Notes under the pieces: generated by a model
Told to the model about the DNA's origin: nothing
Seen by the model: only the letters and a program-made list of their open reading frames with translations
Databases searched by the model: none
DNA from: Periconia sp. R9002
Taxonomy: Eukaryota > Ascomycota > Dothideomycetes > Pleosporales > Periconiaceae
Assembly: GCA_023627715.1 (NCBI GenBank)
Contig: JAMAHW010000025.1
Span: 368,504 to 432,503 of the forward strand
DNA length: 64,000 nt
Reading direction: 5' to 3'
Shown: positions 47,115 to 58,872 of the stretch, piece by piece
How positions within the stretch are numbered: the first letter of the stretch is position 1
Layout: each line of letters starts with the position of its first letter
Program-made: the position numbers and the translations under genes

Positions 47115-48745
47115 GACGCTTAAAGGCAGTGTGGCGCTTATGAATGTTGTTGATAGGAGTCAGACTCATTGTGGTATATATTACCGTTGGAACAAATGTA
47201 TAGCTTCGTAATCGGGCTGGATTCCGTATGTATAGGTAATTTTTGCTGGAAACAGGAAAACGGATTTTTTCATCCTAATAATGTGCTGTTCGTGATCAAG
47301 AAGTGTACGTGCCAATCGGAACAGTACCTTAAGCCAAAGATATCCTGTAATATATGACAAATGATGCCACTACACCCAAGTTTTTAACCAATGTACGTTC
47401 TCTCTATAGTGGACACAGCCGCGACTTCACCGGCGGGGCTCCAGAGAGATTTGTGTTACATGTATCACATTCCGATGTCTTCCACGTAATATCGAGATCT
47501 ACTGTGGAGTGTAAGCAATGACTACAAAAATGAGATCGTGCAAGCACAGAGAGCGTATAGGTAAGTTTTCTTCAACATAATTCTCGATTTCTCAAGTGTC
47601 TAAAACGCAGGGAAACTGCCACGATGGCCATTGTGGATTTGTTCATCGCAAACGATGGATCGAAATCATTCACGGTATATCACGATGGCGATAAGAGGGT
47701 TATTTACTCGTTTCTATAGCCAATTTTGCTATAGTCTCAAACATGGGTACTCCATGTCAGGAACGAATGTGACCGGATGTTGAAAAGGACGTGGGGTTTA
47801 CACAGTGAAATGTCACATCCACGTGATCCCTTTACATCAATTGATGCGTGCGCCACCCACACTTGAAACGCCCTTTCGCATTGACGATTGCGCACTGCTG
47901 AAAACTCTATTCTCATTTATTTAAAATCTACGAAGTTTATTTCTGCGCTGTAACTTTGCATTTCAAAGGATACTTGCTTCCAACAATGCTTCTTGCTCGT
48001 CTCTCACACTCGCCCGTACGTCAGGCCAGCCTCTTCGGATAAAATTGGCGAACGTGGCATCTGAAACACCTCTCATACGTGGTACGAGAACAACCCTTGC
48101 GCAACGAATAGGGCCGTCGTCAAGGACCTAGACGACGGCTGTCAGTTTTGACAGCGAGACGCATGCGTGATATTCATGAACGTGCGGTTGATACAGTTTT
48201 GTTGAGAAGCCCAATCTGAATGTCACAACGCGCAATTCAGTCTTTGGCGAAGTAAGCGCGCTCTACGATGCCTTGCAAAATTCGAAACAAAAACCCAGCG
48301 AAACTTCTGGCTATCTTTGTAAAGATTTGATTTTCACCGACCAAAAAAATTGATCAAAAACACATTGTGTTTGGACTAAGAAGATCTTGCATCTGTCACT
48401 TCTTGCATGGCTAACGGCCACCGCAGCACTGATTCGTGAGCATGTTGCAGGTGTTCAACCCTTGCAGTTGATGGATTAGACGTTTGTGATTGTTCGCACC
48501 CTGCAGCACTATTCATCCGCATCGTCACGTTTCACGGTAGGACCCGGTTATGGGGTCAACTTGCATGGCTTCTGGTCATATGCGACGTGGAACATAGGAT
48601 TCCGTGCACGATATACATAGACTGACCACGCCATCTTCCTCGTCACAACGACAATCCCGATTCGACTCCATGAATCAATCGGGCTAACATTCAAAATCGA
48701 GTTCGCCCACTAAACACGAAGCACTCGAGAGAGAAAGGTGCAAAC
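47115..48745. other. Intergenic interval
   Basis: About 1.6 kb with no supported gene on either strand; only short unrelated frames. It must contain the P450 3' UTR and the promoter of the second receptor gene. Confidence 0.55.
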
Positions 48746-50055
48746 ATGGCCGGTGACTACAGTTTTTCTCTCGACGAGAAACTGCTCCCCGGAGCAGAAA
48801 AAGCGCGGCAGAATGCTGCTTTGGGAATATCTGTTGTGATTACGATTATTGGCAGTGCGTTTTTCTTCGGCTTCATTCATCCTGAGTAGCACTAACGACT
48901 TCTAGTGACTGCGATTGGCCTTCGTTTGTATACCCGCGCGTTCATCATCCACAACATGGGCCCGGAAGACTGGACAGCAATTACAGCGGCGGTGTTCACG
49001 TTGATACTTCTCATCTTGTTACTCGTCAGCGCAAAATACGGAATGGGTTACAGCATAATGTCGGTCACTCCAGAGCAGATCAGAGAAAACATCAAAGTAT
49101 GAAGCATTGCAAACACCTGGCATAACACGCTTACCAAAATGACAGCTCGGTCTCTCAGTCGTTGTCGTGTATAAAATAACGGTGACGCTCATCAAGATTT
49201 CCATCCTGCTCATGTATCTGCGCTTGGGTACGTTATCCAAACTTATCGGAACTCGCGTGCCTTGCTAACATTGTGCACAGCTGTCGGCAAGACTTTTACC
49301 TATTTGTGCAAAGGTAGCATTGCGCTACTAGCGCTGTATCAGTTCATTGTCATCATCGTAGTTCCCGCCGAATGCACGCCTCTTAAAAGAGTGTGGAACC
49401 CTACTGTGCCAGGCCACTGCATCAATATCAACCTTTTCTACTACAGTATGTACACAATATTCGCTGCCTGTTTGACATTTCCTGACCAAACCCAGTCACA
49501 TCTGCTTTCCACATCTTCATGGATATATGGATTCTCATTCTGCCATATAAAATCATCATCACAATTCCTCGACCTCTACGCGAACGTCTTGCCGTGTACG
49601 CGGTCTTCGGTCTCGGCTTCTTCGGCACCATTTGCGCCATTGTTCGCTTCAACTTCCTTGTCATAGTCAACAACTCTCGAGATCCCTTCTACGACTCGCT
49701 CCCTATCAACACATGGTCTATAATAGAGGTCAATGTTGGCATGGTCTGCGCATCCCTTCCGACTTTACGGCCATTGTTCTCGAAAGCCCAACGGCAGCGA
49801 ACAAGGCAAGCCCTCAAATCCCCGGACGAGGAAACTCTCGACGAACGGACCGGCTCTAGGAGAAAGGGACTGCTTCAAGTAAAGGAGATGTTTATAACGA
49901 TCAATACGGAGTCATTCACCGATAGTAAATCTTCTACGCTCTCTCATTCCGATAACGATTGGAAAAGAGCAACAGAGCGCCCGCCCCCGGTTCCCCCAAA
50001 AGATGTCAGACCTCCAAAGATGAAACGTCCAGAGATGTCATATCGCAGATTATGA
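48746..50055 (+). CDS. SAT4/rhodopsin-domain seven-helix membrane protein
   Basis: Second rhodopsin-domain protein in the window, 368 aa. Exons: 48746-48854, 48906-49096, 49146-49227, 49281-49445 and 49496-50055. All four introns are 49-53 bp and phases agree. The spliced protein shows the family more clearly than the first: MTAIGLRLYTRAFIIHNMGPEDW after helix 1, KYGMGYSI, then KITVTLIKISILLMYLRLA, CKGSIALLALYQFIVIIVV, NLFYYITSAFHIFMDIWILILP, a FGTICAIVRF helix and NTWSIIEVNVGMVCASLPTLRPL. Conserved cysteines (ECTPLKRVW, PGHC) in the outer loop are as in the PTH11/SAT4 group. The 100-residue cytosolic tail is Ser-rich with a PPPVPPK SH3-ligand-like motif. Ligand unknown. Confidence 0.9.
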
Positions 50056-51035
50056 TTATTGGCCAGGAATTTTTAATGTCACACCCTCTCAATGCGACGA
50101 CTATTAAGCTGGACTGAAAGTCGTCACTCCTGACTGCGCCACTAGCCCCACGACAAGATGCTTCAATCCATGACAAGGCTCTGGGTTGGCCATATCTTCG
50201 CGGTACTCGCGAAATGAATCAGCTCGATGATAACATATTCGGTAACGGAAAGAAAACGACTCCATCATCGCATCTCATCATAACGACCCACGGCAGAATC
50301 CATCATCTTCCTTTTCGCCTTATTTCTATATTCATCAAAGCATCCCACAGCGTTTTTGTACCATATCTACCTTCATATACTTGTTTAGTATTCGTCACGA
50401 AGATTATGTAAATAATTTGTTGATACCCTTTTTCTCTCGTTCCTTTGCAAACCGTTATAGTCATGAAATTCCCAGAATCCAGTCAAGGACGTCATTATGG
50501 GACCAATCATATGTTCTTCTCTACCCTTCACGTCATCTTTGGTTTTTTATCGACTTAGGTACCAGCATAATACCACGCGAACTTCTATATATGTGCAACT
50601 ACCCGTCTTGCATGCACAATCGATAACTATTCACCACCCACGATTCAATCCCATCACTTCCCGACAGCTGTTCAAGTACGCTTGGTTCAACTGCCTTGCA
50701 TCCATCTTAATCATTTGCACCCATAGGTCTGGTAAGTGTGTAATACACTCGACGTATTGCTAGTAAAAGAAGTGCGCCGAGACGGCGGAAGCGTATGCTC
50801 AGTCACCAGTCCATCTCCCGTTTCGCAACTAGCAAGTAGACTGTAGCGCATAGCATATATGTCCCTTTCTACAATATAACCTTCAATGACCGCGCCACCA
50901 AATTTTAACACTTCCTTGGCCACTATAAATGAAAACTTCGATCCATTTGTGCTTTCCTCTTTGACCCGCTCGTTTTCTGTCCTCTGACCGTCCCTTGCTT
51001 TCTTCGAACGGCGCCATTTGCCGACACCTCCCGAC
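50056..51035. other. Intergenic interval
   Basis: About 1 kb without a supported gene. Its right part reads as the promoter and leader of the first SnoaL-like gene. Confidence 0.55.
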
Positions 51036-52202
51036 ATGCACGTCTTTTCCTTTATCATTATTCTTACTCTCGCCACGACTTCACTTGCCGCTTCCCCGAA
51101 ACGGTTGAAGCCAGAAGAGAATGATAAACTGCCATCGGGAGCAACCCCAACCGCTATCACCGTAACCGAATTCGACACCAGGATCACCACATCTACTCTT
51201 CCAGTCTTACCCTCAACAGCCTTTACAATCACTAAATCAGCGAAACACTCCACTTCGGACACTTCTTCTACCAGGCGCCCATTTTGCAACGCGCGCACGT
51301 TTTCCACCCCTTCGCGGACATCATCTTCCCCCTCTTCTACCGCACGCACATCACTGAGCACACCACTGACCACCTCATCTCGGCGTCGAACATCCACCTC
51401 ATCCCGCACCCCATCTTCCACCCGATCCACAAGCGCAGCGTTGACCCCATCATCTCCAAGTCGGCCGTCCGCCTTTCCGCCAAAAATCCCGAAGATCCCT
51501 ACCCTACCACGCCCAGTTGTTATACCACCCGCCTATCCTGTCAAACCACATCCCTGCGTCCGCCAGCACCCAGAACCTGACAAAGAAGTGACGGCACTGC
51601 ACTGGCACACTTTCGTGAACCAATTGCTATATAACCTGAATGTTAGTGCTGCTTTTGAGTTCATCGTCGAGGATTATGTTGTGAGTTTGACATCTCTGAA
51701 CCCTGTTATCTGTTTCAGTTACCTAGTAAAAGAAAGGGGAGAAAAAGTAGAAGAGCGAGAAGAATCATGAAACAGGAAGAAAGAACGAAGCTAACGCAAG
51801 AAAACCCCATCTACACAGACCCACAGTCTCGCCTCCCCCAACGGCTTCGACAACGCCTGGCACTTCTATTCGGAGATCTGGTATCAAAACGGAGACGACA
51901 TCCAACCGCTACACGAGTATTACGAAAAACACAAATACGCGGCAAACTACGGCTGGTTGGAGTACAAAGTGGACCACCTCGTCGTCGTCGATCGGTTCCG
52001 GATGGAGGGTGGGTGCATTGTTGAGCATGTACGTTTTGATCCCCGCTGTTTCTGTCGTTATCTCTCCATATTTTTCTCTTAATTCTACTTCCTAGTGAAG
52101 GTGGAGCGAGTGCGTGAGTAGATTGAATGCCATGGTGCTAACGTATGCATACAGTGGGATGAACGTGAATTCCCTATGCCAATGCCGGATCCGTGGAATT
52201 GA
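51036..52202 (+). CDS. Secreted SnoaL/NTF2-like protein with Ser/Thr-rich insert
   Basis: Predicted secreted protein of 300 aa. Exons: 51036-51680, 51819-52028 and 52155-52202, introns 138 and 126 bp, both phase 0. A signal peptide (MHVFSFIIILTLATTSLAAS) is followed by about 150 residues rich in Ser, Thr, Arg and Pro. The rest is a compact alpha+beta domain: PCVRQHPEPDKEV, a helix, AFEFIVEDYV, then HSLASPNGFDNAW, VDRFRMEGGCIVEH and WDERE. This matches the SnoaL-like/NTF2 fold (helix pair, the F..EDYxxH-type turn, and a final strand ending EHWD). It is a tandem paralogue of the next gene, sharing both intron positions. Reaction, if any, is unknown. The insert has no counterpart in the neighbour. 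Confidence 0.75.
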
Positions 52203-52849
52203 GATTCGTCGATTCGAGAAGAAAAAGTGGCGCTGATAGCTGATTTACGTGGTATTTGAAGTAAAACAACTGTTACCCCGTATTTTGCTTTGACTAGATC
52301 TTCTGTTTTATTGGGAGTATTCACAGGCGTTGGGGCTTCTAGAAATGGTGTTGATGCGCGTACATGCGCGCACCAAGAATTGGAATGCAAATTAGTATTC
52401 CAGAACACGAAGTAAGAGTGAGACGTGTGTACTTTAACCGCTTGCTACTTGCCGATCAACCTAATACTTGGCCCATCTGAAGAACCTTGCTTCGCCTTGT
52501 TTGGAATGAGGAGTCCAATAGCGTGGCAAGGTGTGTATCTTTCGGCAGGTAAATCAGAGCGAGTGTGGGAAGTCCACTCGCCGAAGGTCCCCACATTTGT
52601 TAATTAATTCAATGTCGCTTTCAACGCTGGCCAAGGTCCAATGAAATAAAGTCGAAACGCAGGCATAATTCCAAGAATTGTCGAATAATTGTTTAGTTAG
52701 CTTGCGTTGTAAGTTGTTTTATATGATGCTCCATCCAGCGCATCATCGATCATGTCAATCCGTTTCTACCCAGAAGAACCTCCACCTACTGCTGTTATTA
52801 TTTGTAGCAAGCGTCCAGCAACGTGAAAACAAGCCCCTTCGACGGAACC
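52203..52849. other. Interval between the tandem SnoaL-like genes
   Basis: About 650 bp with no gene supported. It must hold the first gene's 3' UTR and the second gene's promoter. Confidence 0.6.
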
Positions 52850-53608
52850 ATGCACATCCCAACCCTCCTCGCCACGCTCCTTCTCCCCGCAAGCCTTCTC
52901 GCTGCCCCCCTCGTAGCAACACGTCAAGCGCGGCCGCCGAAACCAGAACCATGCGTGCGCATTTCGCCTGCCCCTGACGCGAACGCTACCAAGGCTCGTT
53001 TCGACACGTTTGCCGAAGCATTTATTTACAAGAAGAACATCACGAAGGCGTTTGAATTCATCGCGAAGGATTACATCGTGAGTATTTTTTTCAAGAGCTT
53101 TAATATTTGCCTATACCTTTTGTTTCGACGGAGGAGGGCTGCTGGGAAGGAATCATGGAGGTCTCGGTCTTTCACAATGAAGAACACATGGCTCTTTCCC
53201 CCACACTCCAACATCTTCTCATCCCAAATCCCCCTCCAATCTTCATCCAGACTAAGACCTTCCCCAGAACCACAACCCCGCCGCCCAAAACGGCTTCGAT
53301 TCCGCCTGGAACATCCTCTCGCCCATCTGGAACCAGCAATCCATCACGCCGCTGCGCACCCTCTACAACGGGACGTCGAACCAGGGATGGGTGAATTACA
53401 GGACGACGAGCTTTGGGGAGGTTGTGGATCGGTTTAGGTGGGAGGCGGGTTGTATTGCTGAGCATGTAAGTCTTTTTTTTCTTTTATCTTTGATCGTTTG
53501 CGTTTTTTTTTTTGGGTGGATTGGAGAAAGGGTTTGAGGTTTGTGAAGAACGAGCTGACAAGTGCGAATGGATAGTGGGATCAAGGCGAGAAGTTTCCAG
53601 GGAGTTAG
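52850..53608 (+). CDS. Secreted SnoaL/NTF2-like protein
   Basis: Predicted secreted protein of 152 aa. Exons: 52850-53077, 53268-53465 and 53576-53608, with introns of 190 and 110 bp in phase 0. A signal peptide (MHIPTLLATLLLPASLLAAP) is followed directly by the domain: PCVRISPAPDANATKARFD, AFEFIAKDYI, NHNPAAQNGFDSAW, VDRFRWEAGCIAEH and WDQGEKFPGS. NHNPAAQNG is the sort of His-containing turn found in fungal SnoaL-like proteins. The last exon is only 33 nt. Length is normal for a single NTF2-like domain. Compared with its upstream paralogue it lacks the Ser/Thr-rich insert, so it probably keeps the ancestral layout. Confidence 0.8.
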
Positions 53609-54567
53609 ATGTAGGATGGTGTAAGGGGTGGTGGTGGGATCAGGTCGGTCTATTGATTGATCATTGTATATAGTGGTGACGGCGGTAGGAAAGGCTGAGG
53701 GGAAACCAGTATAATTGATACTTTAGGGCTTTAGATTGTTGTGAGGATGTCCTTGGCGCGATGGAATGGTTGATAGTGCTTGTTTGAAAGGATCATGCTT
53801 CTTTCTGGCTATGATAATGCCATGCAAGGATGGTGGGGTATGTGATGGCCTTGCTCAATCTGGTATACACGTCGTTGACGGTGGCTGAGGTTGGTCAGCA
53901 CAACACTCACTTGGAGCCAACACACCCTAGAGACTGTGAGTACGCATGCGTGTAAAAGGTAGAATAAAACGACTTCCATGATGATTAGTCTTCGGAAATT
54001 TTTAGTACAACAAATATATTTAGGTAGGCATTGATCCCAAGCACCACGCCGACGTCCCAGCACCCGCCCCAGTGCCTTGTCAGTAAAGCGTACGCCATAT
54101 AGCGTAACATGTGCATCAATCTTGAAACAGGCAAAGAGCTGCCGGTGCTTCGGCTTATATCAAGTCTCTCACTACACTACAGCATCGGCGGTAGCGGAGC
54201 TCGATTTTCCCCGACCTTAGTCTTATCCAAGTAGTTTTAAAGCTCGCTCGAGGCGTCATCCGGCTCTCCACATTCCCAACCCCGGAGACGCGATCCTGCA
54301 AATCCTCACGCTATGTCATCCGAAAAACCTAACTCTGTGTACGCGTCCCTCACTTGGTTCCTCTAGCAATCCACGTCATTCATACCTGTTTAAACCACAC
54401 GTTTTGCACATGATGGGCTTGGCTGCACGACGGAGGGACATCCGTGGCAGGCTTGCTTCGTTGTTGGTGAAACGTGGGGATGGGGATAAGTAGCTGTGAG
54501 TTCCTCGTTCATGGTTGACCTTCTCTATCCGTCTTTCGCGTAAAGGATCGCTTGGGACTCGATTTTG
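53609..54567. other. Intergenic interval
   Basis: About 960 bp without a supported gene on either strand. Confidence 0.55.
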
Positions 54568-55405
54568 ATGTATTCGTTGCTCATGATGTCGAAGAATGAG
54601 ATAGCAGTGTTGCTCGGTCTAGGTACGTAGTTACATTCCCATCTCGAACATACACGTCAAGCTCACAGCTTTACCAGCAAGTCTCGCATCCGCGCAGTAT
54701 GGTCCAGGTGGGAACTTCGGACCTGGGAGTGGGAGTCCCTTCTCTGGATCCAGCGGAGGCAGTGATTCCAGCGGCAACCAATTCGGAGGAGGAGGATTCG
54801 ACTACCAGAGTTCCGCCAACGACGGACGAAAGGTCCTCATGGCGCACGCCGTCATGGCCTCTCTAGCCTTCGTCATCTTCTTCCCCATGGGCTCGATCCT
54901 CATCCGCCTCGCCTCGTTCCGCGGTCTGTGGCTCGTCCACGGCATCTTCCAAATCTTCGCCTACCTCGTGTACATCGCGGCCTTTGGCATCGGCATCTGG
55001 ATCGTCAACAGCATCCCCGTGCGTATGATCGACAACTACCACCCCATCATCGGCATCGTCGTGTTCGCTCTGCTGTTCTTCCAACCCATCCTGGGGCTGT
55101 TGCATCACTTTGCGTTTAAAAAGTACCACCGCCGCACCGTCTGGTCGTACGGACATCTTTGGCTCGGGCGCATTGTTATTACGCTCGGGATTATCAACGG
55201 GGGACTGGGTTTGCGACTGGCGTCGAACACTGGATTCTATGCGCCGAGTACGGGCCAGATTATCGCGTATGGAGTTGTTGCGGGGTTCATGTGGTTGTTT
55301 TGGGTGCTGGCATCGATCGTTGGTGAGCGGAGAAGAGCTAGGAGTCGCAGGGCTGTCCTTCACGATAGCAGGTACTCGGCGCAAAATAAAGAGGAGTATG
55401 CGTAG
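54568..55405 (+). CDS. Cytochrome b561 domain membrane protein
   Basis: Membrane protein of 263 aa. Exons: 54568-54622 and 54669-55405; the 46-bp intron lies in the signal-peptide coding region. Three in-frame ATGs (54568, 54583, 54586) are possible; all give a signal peptide ending ALPASLASAQ. A Gly/Ser-rich stretch of about 45 residues follows, then a cytochrome b561 domain of about five helices. Histidines 78 (MAHAV), 109 (LVHGIF), 143 (NYHPIIG) and 181 (YGHLWLGR) are spaced as the four haem ligands of b561 proteins, which pass electrons across membranes from ascorbate-like donors or to iron. No DOMON domain is present, although fungal b561 proteins often carry one. The tail is basic (ERRRARSRRA). 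Electron donor and acceptor are unknown. Confidence 0.85.
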
Positions 55406-57932
55406 CGGGTTCGGGTGTTTTATCGCAAGGTCGCTTTGAAGATTGATTTTGTTGTATTTGTATGAGACATGTCGTCGCGCACATATATGTGCGAAAGTAG
55501 TCTTGCGAGATACGCTCATTGATGTGAATATATACGTACGTAGGCACATAAAAGTTTGATCTCTCTTCGCAAACGATTGATTCGAATCATTGACGGTGTC
55601 AACACTAGATGGAAATCACCTCGATCAAGACGTCCCTTAGCTGGAACCGTACACACAAGTGCGTCCAACTCCTTACTCACTCAACGTCCTTCCACACCTA
55701 CAGAGGGGTGACACGCCAGGAGGACACATATCGGGTAGCTAGTGTACCAGGCGTTATAAACAAATCAAATATAGCGGGCATAGGTCGCACAAGCTCTAAT
55801 TCGTAGAACACCTTAGTCCTCCCGATATGTGACCTTCCGGCGTGTCACCCCTCTGTACACAACCTATCCCGCTCCCGGATTTCCCAAAATCAATTTTCTT
55901 TATTCCCGAACCCCCAGAACGCGCCTCCTCGGCAACAGTCGAAGGAACGCGATGGGAAGAAGGTGGTATGCATATGTATCCTAGACACACATACGAGATG
56001 CATGATTACGGTGGTGCATAGAGAGGCTGACCAACAACCATGCAGCATTGTCCGCAATCGGAAGCCTTTGTTATGCCTTATGTACATAGATAGATAGCTT
56101 ACCGGAGATGTAGGATTGTAACGCGCGCGCAGGCGGGAGTGAGTGGATGGGAGAGAATGAATAGGGGATAGAGAAAGAAAGGGGGGAAGATACAGTGCAG
56201 CATGATGTAGTACAACAAAGTGCAATGGTGGGGTTACCTGGGTAAGTAGGCATGTTGTGTTGCAGTTCCTGGCGTAGTAGTGGACACATACATACATCAA
56301 ATATAACATCAATCCTCATTTACATAGAGATGGTGAGCACGATTGGACAGGAGATAGCGAGGCAAGGCCGAGGCAAGGCAAGCTTCCGCCTTTCTTTCAG
56401 CCCTACGTTGGTTGATTCATGCGTTTTTTTGGGCTGATTTCTAGGCCGCCGCGGCCCCCTCGTGTGCGCGGCCGCCTACGCCGTGCGTGCCGTGTTCGGC
56501 GATGTGCTACATAGGTAATGTACCTAGCTGACTGCAATCCTTCACAGTAAGGGGGTGCGTGTAGGTGGGAAAATATATACGAGCGGTTTTTCACCCACTG
56601 TAAACCCTACAGTCTCGAACAGATTCTATGAGGGTATATGACTAATATGGGGATTATTTTTTGGTGCTTTGCATAAAAGATGAGATATCCATACATGTAC
56701 TGTACACTAGGTGACTAGCTGGGGTTGTTAGTTCAACTTCCATGTAGCGTTCACGGGACACCCCGGTAAGGGTAGGAGAATTGCTAAAATTAGGACTGAA
56801 CCCTCGTATCGTCGCTATCGTGGTAGGCAGCCACACCCACTCCAGGCAAAGGCGTAAGAAAATCAATTGAGCTAGATGGGATTCATAGATGGTCTAGATG
56901 CTTGGAAAGGGGTATCTGGGGGTCTGGGAGCTTTTATTTATCCCATGTAGGCTTGATGGTTGATTGAGGGGATTGAGGGCTGTGTAGGTGCAGAGAAGGC
57001 ATTCTGCCGAGCGGATACTCCATGTGGGATTAGTTTACCAACTACTACAACTAGTTGTTGTCAATGTGGGTATGTACGGTAGAGGAGTGGGGCCTGGGAT
57101 GGATGGATCATGGATGCATGTTTGCTTGAATATCCGTTGGAGTAGTTACTTTGGGTAGTTGGGTAGTCGTGGACAATTGTGCACTGCCACCTTCAGTTCC
57201 ATTTGGTGGTATTGGCTTATTGCCAGTTCGAGGATGGGGTTGTTGCTGATGCCCTTGCACGTACGGCTGAAGGCGTCCCTATGCAACCAATGTTGAATTG
57301 GTGAAGGGTCAAAGGGAACGGAAGAAGGTGAATGCAGCGCAGCGTAGCCATCGGTCTACATGTAGGTATAGATGTATGTGACTTTCCGATGCCGTTGCTG
57401 TAGCTGTTGCCATTGTCAGTGCCTTGGTTGCATGCATACATCCGTACTCACATGTATGTACATAGCATTTGCATCACTTCGCCGCAGTACTCCATCCCCA
57501 ATGCCTTCACCAGACTCGTATCAATGTGTTCAGGCTCAGGCTGGCTCAAGCTGTCATCTTTGATCGCATATTCGGAGTGAAGCTGTCCGCGGCTAACCGC
57601 ATTGAGCCCTACCTGGCCCTGCCCCTACCAAGTACAATTCCATCCATCCCATACCTAGGTAGACTCTATGTACGTTCATGTACAATACTGTGGCATGACA
57701 AGATACCTGGCCTCATTCTTTCTTTCATTCCCACTGCAAGCTCCGGCTCATTTATTTTTTGCCCAAGCCCTAGCCCTGCTGCTGGGCTTATGCGTTTTGG
57801 CTGAGGTCAGATAGTCGATTGACATATTGTATTGTTGTTCCCTTCCTTTTAGCCTCCGCCCCGCCCCGTCCCCTTGAGCTCTTACTGCTCGTCCAACGTC
57901 CTGCACCTTTGTTTGGAGACGCTCTCTGCGCC
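55406..57932. other. Gene-poor interval containing a MITE-like element
   Basis: About 2.5 kb with no supported gene. The element at 55701-55855 is listed separately. From 56900 to 57470 there are many GGGATTGAGG-, TGTAGG- and CATGTA-type short words but no clear array. The right end is C/T-rich and probably the 5' leader of the next gene. Confidence 0.55.
55701..55855. mobile_element. Candidate Tc1/mariner-type MITE (155 bp)
   Basis: The left arm (55701-55735, starting CAGAGGGGTGACACGCC) and the right arm (55821-55855, ending GGCGTGTCACCCCTCTG) are inverted copies of each other, identical at 32 of 35 positions. The 85 bp between them shows no coding potential. Both ends are flanked by TA (55699-55700 and 55856-55857), as expected for a TA target-site duplication of Tc1/mariner elements. 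There is no transposase, so it would be non-autonomous. Other copies in the genome were not searchable. Confidence 0.65.
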
Positions 57933-58841
57933 ATGCCTTCATTGCCATGGTCCAAGTCGAATCGTTCCCACCATTCCCTCGATACCTCCTCCGGCCACGT
58001 GTCTCCTGTCCCCGCGGGCAATCCTTCTGGTGAGTGAACGGCCCCAAACGCTGGCCAAGTGCAATTGTGAATTGTGCGGCTGAATGACAATTGTTCGCAG
58101 TCAAAGAGCCTCCCAGATATAACACCAGCGCTCCCGACGGCGGCCAACCCACAGCGCAGAGCCCGCAACATCTTCAGCAGCAGCACCAGCAGCAGTCGCA
58201 GCAGCAAATTTCCCCCGGCATTCCCCAGGGTGCCTATCGACAGCAGTTCCCCGAGCGCTCCACCAGCCATCGCCATTCCACCAACATTACCCTCGACCAG
58301 CAACAAGGCGGTCCTTCCCCGGCCTACGACCAGCTTCCCCCCGTGCGCCGCGGGTCCCTCCAGCCGCAATACATTCAAGATCCGCCCAAGCAGAAGCAGA
58401 GCTTGCGCAGCCGTCTGGGCCTGACATCGCACAAGGAAGAGGAAGGCCCAAAACCCTCCAAGGCCGACAAGATCGGACGGCGTGTCTCTGTGCGAAAGAG
58501 CGACCCTCGCGCACACGATTACCAGACACATCAGCAGCAGCAAGATCAGAGTAGGCTGCAGCCGTGGACTGATCACCGACACGGAGCATCCAACTCGCAT
58601 CTGCCCTCGTCGCCCGAACAAGACGAAAGTCAGCACCTAGACCCGTTCCTGCAGCAGGAAGACAATCCTCAAGTTCCCCCCAAAGACGGGCATTTTGCAG
58701 GCCACCCAGCTCAATATTCTCAAAATCCTCCGCAGGACCAGTATCGGCCCCCACTCGCTAGAGTGAACACCGACGGAACCGCTGGCAGCAATTATCACGC
58801 GCAGGGCGGGGTAGACCAGCAGCACCCACACTACAGCTCTG

Positions 58842-58872
<31 letters not shown>

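Noticed and set aside
42131..50055. Permease, P450 and receptor as a secondary-metabolite cluster
   Set aside because: No polyketide, peptide, terpene or other backbone enzyme lies nearby, and the genes in between and around are housekeeping or unrelated.
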